Positions 6,405 through 7,839 of a stretch of DNA of 7,839 bases are shown here, in pieces (positions within the stretch are counted from its first letter, which is position 1; each line of letters begins with the position of its first letter). This DNA comes from 13-1-40CM-64-14 sp036393975. GTDB lineage: Bacteria; Sysuimicrobiota; Sysuimicrobiia; Sysuimicrobiales; Kaftiobacteriaceae. Under the pieces are notes generated by a model. The model was not told the origin of the DNA. It saw only the letters and a list, made by a program, of their open reading frames with translations, and ran no database searches. Location of the stretch: positions 1 through 7,839 of the forward strand of contig DASWFZ010000263.1 of NCBI GenBank assembly GCA_036393975.1, in the 5' to 3' direction. A program made the translations under genes and the position numbers.

Positions 6405-6445
6405 CGACCTGGAAGACCCCCTACACGCGATTTTCGGAGGCGCTG

Positions 6446-6841
6446 ATGAAAAAAGGTGGCATCCTGAACGCGGAGCTCGTGCGCGTGATCGCACTGATGG
6501 GGCACACGGATCTCCTGGCTATCGCTGATAGCGGCCTCCCGATTCCGCCTGCGGTACCGCGTATCGATCTGGCGCTGGTAGGCGGTGTGCCGTCATTCAT
6601 GCAGGGGCTCGCCGCAGTTCTGGCTGAACTGCAGGTGGAGTCAGCCACAGTGGCTGAAGAGATGCGACAGAGGAGCCCTGCCCTCTACCAGGCTATGCGG
6701 CAAGCGCTGGGAGCCATCCCCCTCACGCACATTTCGCACGACCAGTTCAAGGCGATGCTCCTGCGCGCGCGCGCGGTGGTGCGTACCGGGGAACAGACGC
6801 CCTACGCCAACATCCTTCTACACAGCGGGGTCACGTTCTAA
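6446..6841 (+). CDS. rbsD: D-ribose pyranase
   Basis: A 131-residue cytoplasmic protein that interconverts the beta-pyranose and beta-furanose forms of D-ribose so that ribokinase can act on it. The family pattern is complete: the MKKGGILN start, LMGHTD with the catalytic His20, Asp28 in ADSGLPIP, the VPRIDLALV strand, His98 in THISHDQFK, and the C-terminal TPYANILL with Tyr120 and Asn122. The length equals that of typical members such as the Bacillus protein, which forms a decamer. GGAGG lies five bases upstream of the ATG. It follows deoC on the same strand after a 131-bp gap with a weak hairpin, and precedes an rbsA-type ATPase by 282 bp. The larger gap suggests rbsD and rbsA are not simply one tightly packed operon. 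Confidence 0.96.
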   Translation: MKKGGILNAELVRVIALMGHTDLLAIADSGLPIPPAVPRIDLALVGGVPSFMQGLAAVLAELQVESATVAEEMRQRSPALYQAMRQALGAIPLTHISHDQFKAMLLRARAVVRTGEQTPYANILLHSGVTF

Positions 6842-6847
6842 GCGAAA

Positions 6848-6877
6848 CGGCGAGGGCAAAAGAAAAAACCTCAGCCG
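6848..6877 (+). terminator. Hairpin just after the rbsD stop, A-rich loop, no U-tract
   Basis: CGGCGAGG (6848-6855) pairs with CCTCAGCCG (6869-6877) over 8 bp with one bulged A. The loop GCAAAAGAAAAAA is purine-rich. The stem begins seven bases after the rbsD stop. No U-run follows, so a role in 3'-end protection or partial termination is more likely than classic intrinsic termination. Confidence 0.4.
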
Positions 6878-6888
6878 CTCGGGGTCAT

Positions 6889-6905
6889 CATGGTGTCGAA
6901 CCATG
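6889..6905 (+). repeat. Perfect inverted repeat in the rbsD-rbsA gap
   Basis: CATGGT (6889-6894) and ACCATG (6900-6905) are a perfect 6-bp inverted repeat around GTCGA. It could be an RNA hairpin, second in a series of three, or an operator. Confidence 0.35.
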
Positions 6906-6920
6906 GTGCGCACTGTGGGA

Positions 6921-6957
6921 TCGGGTCATGGCCACTCGCGAAGCGGTTACCACCCGA
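6921..6957 (+). repeat. Two-tier hairpin in the rbsD-rbsA gap
   Basis: TCGGGT (6921-6926) pairs with ACCCGA (6952-6957). GG (6930-6931) can pair with CC (6950-6951) after a bulge. At the tip, CGC (6937-6939) and GCG (6943-6945) close a GAA loop, a compact and stable mini-hairpin. The nested pairing is visible directly; whether it folds in a transcript is inference. Confidence 0.35.
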
Positions 6958-6985
6958 CCTTGGATGCTCACTACTGCCCGACCTT
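6953..6985 (+). repeat. Exact 9-bp direct repeat, 24-bp period
   Basis: CCCGACCTT occurs at 6953-6961 and again at 6977-6985. A second short repeat, ACTACT at 6970-6975 and 6986-6991, is interleaved. The first copy includes the 3' arm of the hairpin at 6921-6957, so the second copy could pair with the same 5' arm instead. Confidence 0.4.
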
Positions 6986-7021
6986 ACTACTTCCCCGAGT
7001 GACTGAGGCAGCGTAAGCCTA

Positions 7022-7039
7022 TGCTAGAATCCGGCTAGC
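7022..7039 (+). promoter_or_regulatory. Candidate extended -10 promoter overlapping an inverted repeat, upstream of rbsA
   Basis: TGC followed by TAGAAT (7025-7030) is an extended -10 with five of six matches; no good -35 is visible 16-18 bp upstream. The element lies inside the inverted repeat GCTAG (7023-7027) / CTAGC (7035-7039) with a 7-base centre, a layout that would suit a repressor operator. The predicted start of transcription is about 85 bases before the rbsA ATG. Confidence 0.3.
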
Positions 7040-7051
7040 GTCAATCGAGAT

Positions 7052-7069
7052 GGTTTGTTCGAGGTTTGT
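7052..7069 (+). repeat. 7-bp direct repeat spaced one helical turn
   Basis: GGTTTGT occurs at 7052-7058 and 7063-7069, exactly 11 bp apart, so both copies face the same side of the helix. They are flanked by related 11- and 12-mers, CAATCGAGATGG (7042-7053) and CAATTCGATGG (7073-7083). This is consistent with a regulator site upstream of rbsA, but it is unproven. Confidence 0.3.
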
Positions 7070-7123
7070 GGACAATTCGATGGAAGTCGACACGGGCCGC
7101 ACGCGATCGACTGACTCAGCGCA

Positions 7124-7839
7124 ATGACGACACAGACAACCTCACCTGACGCACCCCTCCTCCAAATGCAGGGCATCGACAAGTCGTTTCCCGGCGTCCA
7201 GGCACTCCACGACGTTGTCCTCCAGGTGCGCGTCGGCGAAGTCCACGCGCTCGTCGGCGAGAACGGAGCAGGTAAGTCCACGCTCATGCGGATTCTGGGT
7301 GGGGTGCACCAGCGGGATCGCGGCGAGATCCTCTGGCACGGTCGCCCCCTGGAGATCCGGTCGCCGCTGGATGCCCGCGCCCACGGGATCAGCATCATCC
7401 ACCAGGAACTGAATCAGGTGCCGGGGCTGTCGGTCGCCGAGAACATCTTCTTGGGCCGCGAGCCGCGCCGCGCCCTGGGATGGGTGGACTGGACGCAGAT
7501 GCGCGTGCGCGCCACCCGCTTGTTGGCCGATCTGGGTCTGTCCATCGATTCCCGGCGTCGCCTGGGGACACTCACCGTCGCCGAGCAGCAGCTCGTGGAG
7601 ATCGCCAAGGCGCTGTCCAGTGACGCGGAACTAGTGATCATGGATGAGCCCACGGCGGCATTGACGAGCGAGGAAACACAACGCCTGTTCGGCTTCATCC
7701 GCGACCTCCGGGCGCGTGGGGTCGCTATTATCTACATCACGCACCGTCTCGAGGAGGTGTTTAGCATCGCCGATCGCGTCACGGTGTTGCGCGACGGGCA
7801 ATACGTGAGCACGAGTGCCGTCGCCGACATCAACCTCGA
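7124..7839 (+). CDS. rbsA: RbsA-type sugar ABC transporter ATP-binding protein, 5' part
   Basis: The first 238 residues of a carbohydrate ABC transporter ATPase; the frame is open to the window edge. This covers essentially the first nucleotide-binding domain of a family that normally has two and about 500 residues. It powers import of ribose or a related monosaccharide through a partner permease. Visible motifs: Walker A GENGAGKST (Gly45-Thr53), Q-loop Gln94 in IIHQEL, the degenerate family signature LTVAEQQLVEIAKAL (from Leu150), Walker B LVIMDEPTAAL with Asp174 and Glu175, and switch His207 in ITHRLEE. An in-frame stop at 7112-7114 limits the start to the ATG at 7124 or Met15; neither has a clear Shine-Dalgarno sequence. 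Preceded by rbsD, it is likely a ribose importer, but xylose, galactose and arabinose ATPases are close relatives and the substrate is inferred. Confidence 0.9.
   Translation, partial: MTTQTTSPDAPLLQMQGIDKSFPGVQALHDVVLQVRVGEVHALVGENGAGKSTLMRILGGVHQRDRGEILWHGRPLEIRSPLDARAHGISIIHQELNQVPGLSVAENIFLGREPRRALGWVDWTQMRVRATRLLADLGLSIDSRRRLGTLTVAEQQLVEIAKALSSDAELVIMDEPTAALTSEETQRLFGFIRDLRARGVAIIYITHRLEEVFSIADRVTVLRDGQYVSTSAVADINL

Noticed and set aside
6585..7016. A 143-codon plus-strand frame overlapping rbsD and running into the gap after it.
   Set aside because: The first part is a frame-shifted shadow of rbsD (rich in Arg, Trp, Cys, Ser). The remainder shows no coding character, and no start signal exists in the gap.
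7067..7075. Perfect TTGTCCACA on the minus strand, like an actinobacterial-type DnaA box.
   Set aside because: It is a single 9-mer with no cluster of further boxes, no AT-rich unwinding region and no dnaA or dnaN nearby; chance is the better explanation.

Overview
The window holds part of a GC-rich genome from what looks like an aerobic bacterium with a membrane-bound cytochrome c oxidase. No rRNA, tRNA, phage, transposon or CRISPR sequence is visible, and nothing allows a firm taxonomic call. The oxidase subunits have the 5-helix subunit III form and a Gln in the CuA loop, which I would expect in deep-branching Gram-positive-like or environmental phyla, but that is only an impression.

Left part (56-5315, all minus strand, read from right to left): a universal stress protein, a membrane-anchored TlpA/ResA-type thioredoxin, then a compact aa3-type oxidase cluster in the order coxB (CuA subunit II), coxA (A1-type subunit I with intact D and K channels) and two different subunit III genes in tandem. 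coxB-coxA-coxC are tightly packed: the coxA ribosome binding site overlaps the coxB stop, and the coxA stop directly abuts the next ATG. The second subunit III gene follows a 75-bp gap that contains a strong hairpin. Assembly factors (Sco, CtaA, CtaB) and a subunit IV are not in the window. TlpA is the only visible candidate for keeping the CuA or haem-binding cysteines reduced.

Middle (5316-5633): a 318-bp divergent intergenic region with two perfect short inverted repeats and a weak candidate promoter for the plus-strand genes.

Right part (5634-7839, plus strand): deoC (deoxyribose-5-phosphate aldolase), rbsD (D-ribose pyranase) and the 5' end of an rbsA-type sugar ABC transporter ATPase cut by the window edge. 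Together they point to uptake and breakdown of ribose/deoxyribose or nucleoside-derived pentoses. A membrane permease, binding protein and kinase would be expected downstream. The 282-bp gap between rbsD and rbsA is unusually structured, with three successive hairpins, short direct repeats and an extended -10 element embedded in an inverted repeat, so rbsA may have its own promoter.

I see no clearly new multi-gene system. The best leads are the pair of subunit III paralogues (one lacking the canonical acidic residues), a cysteine-free DERA with Val at the position of the E. coli Cys47, repeated stop-proximal hairpins without U-tracts, and the structured rbsD-rbsA gap.
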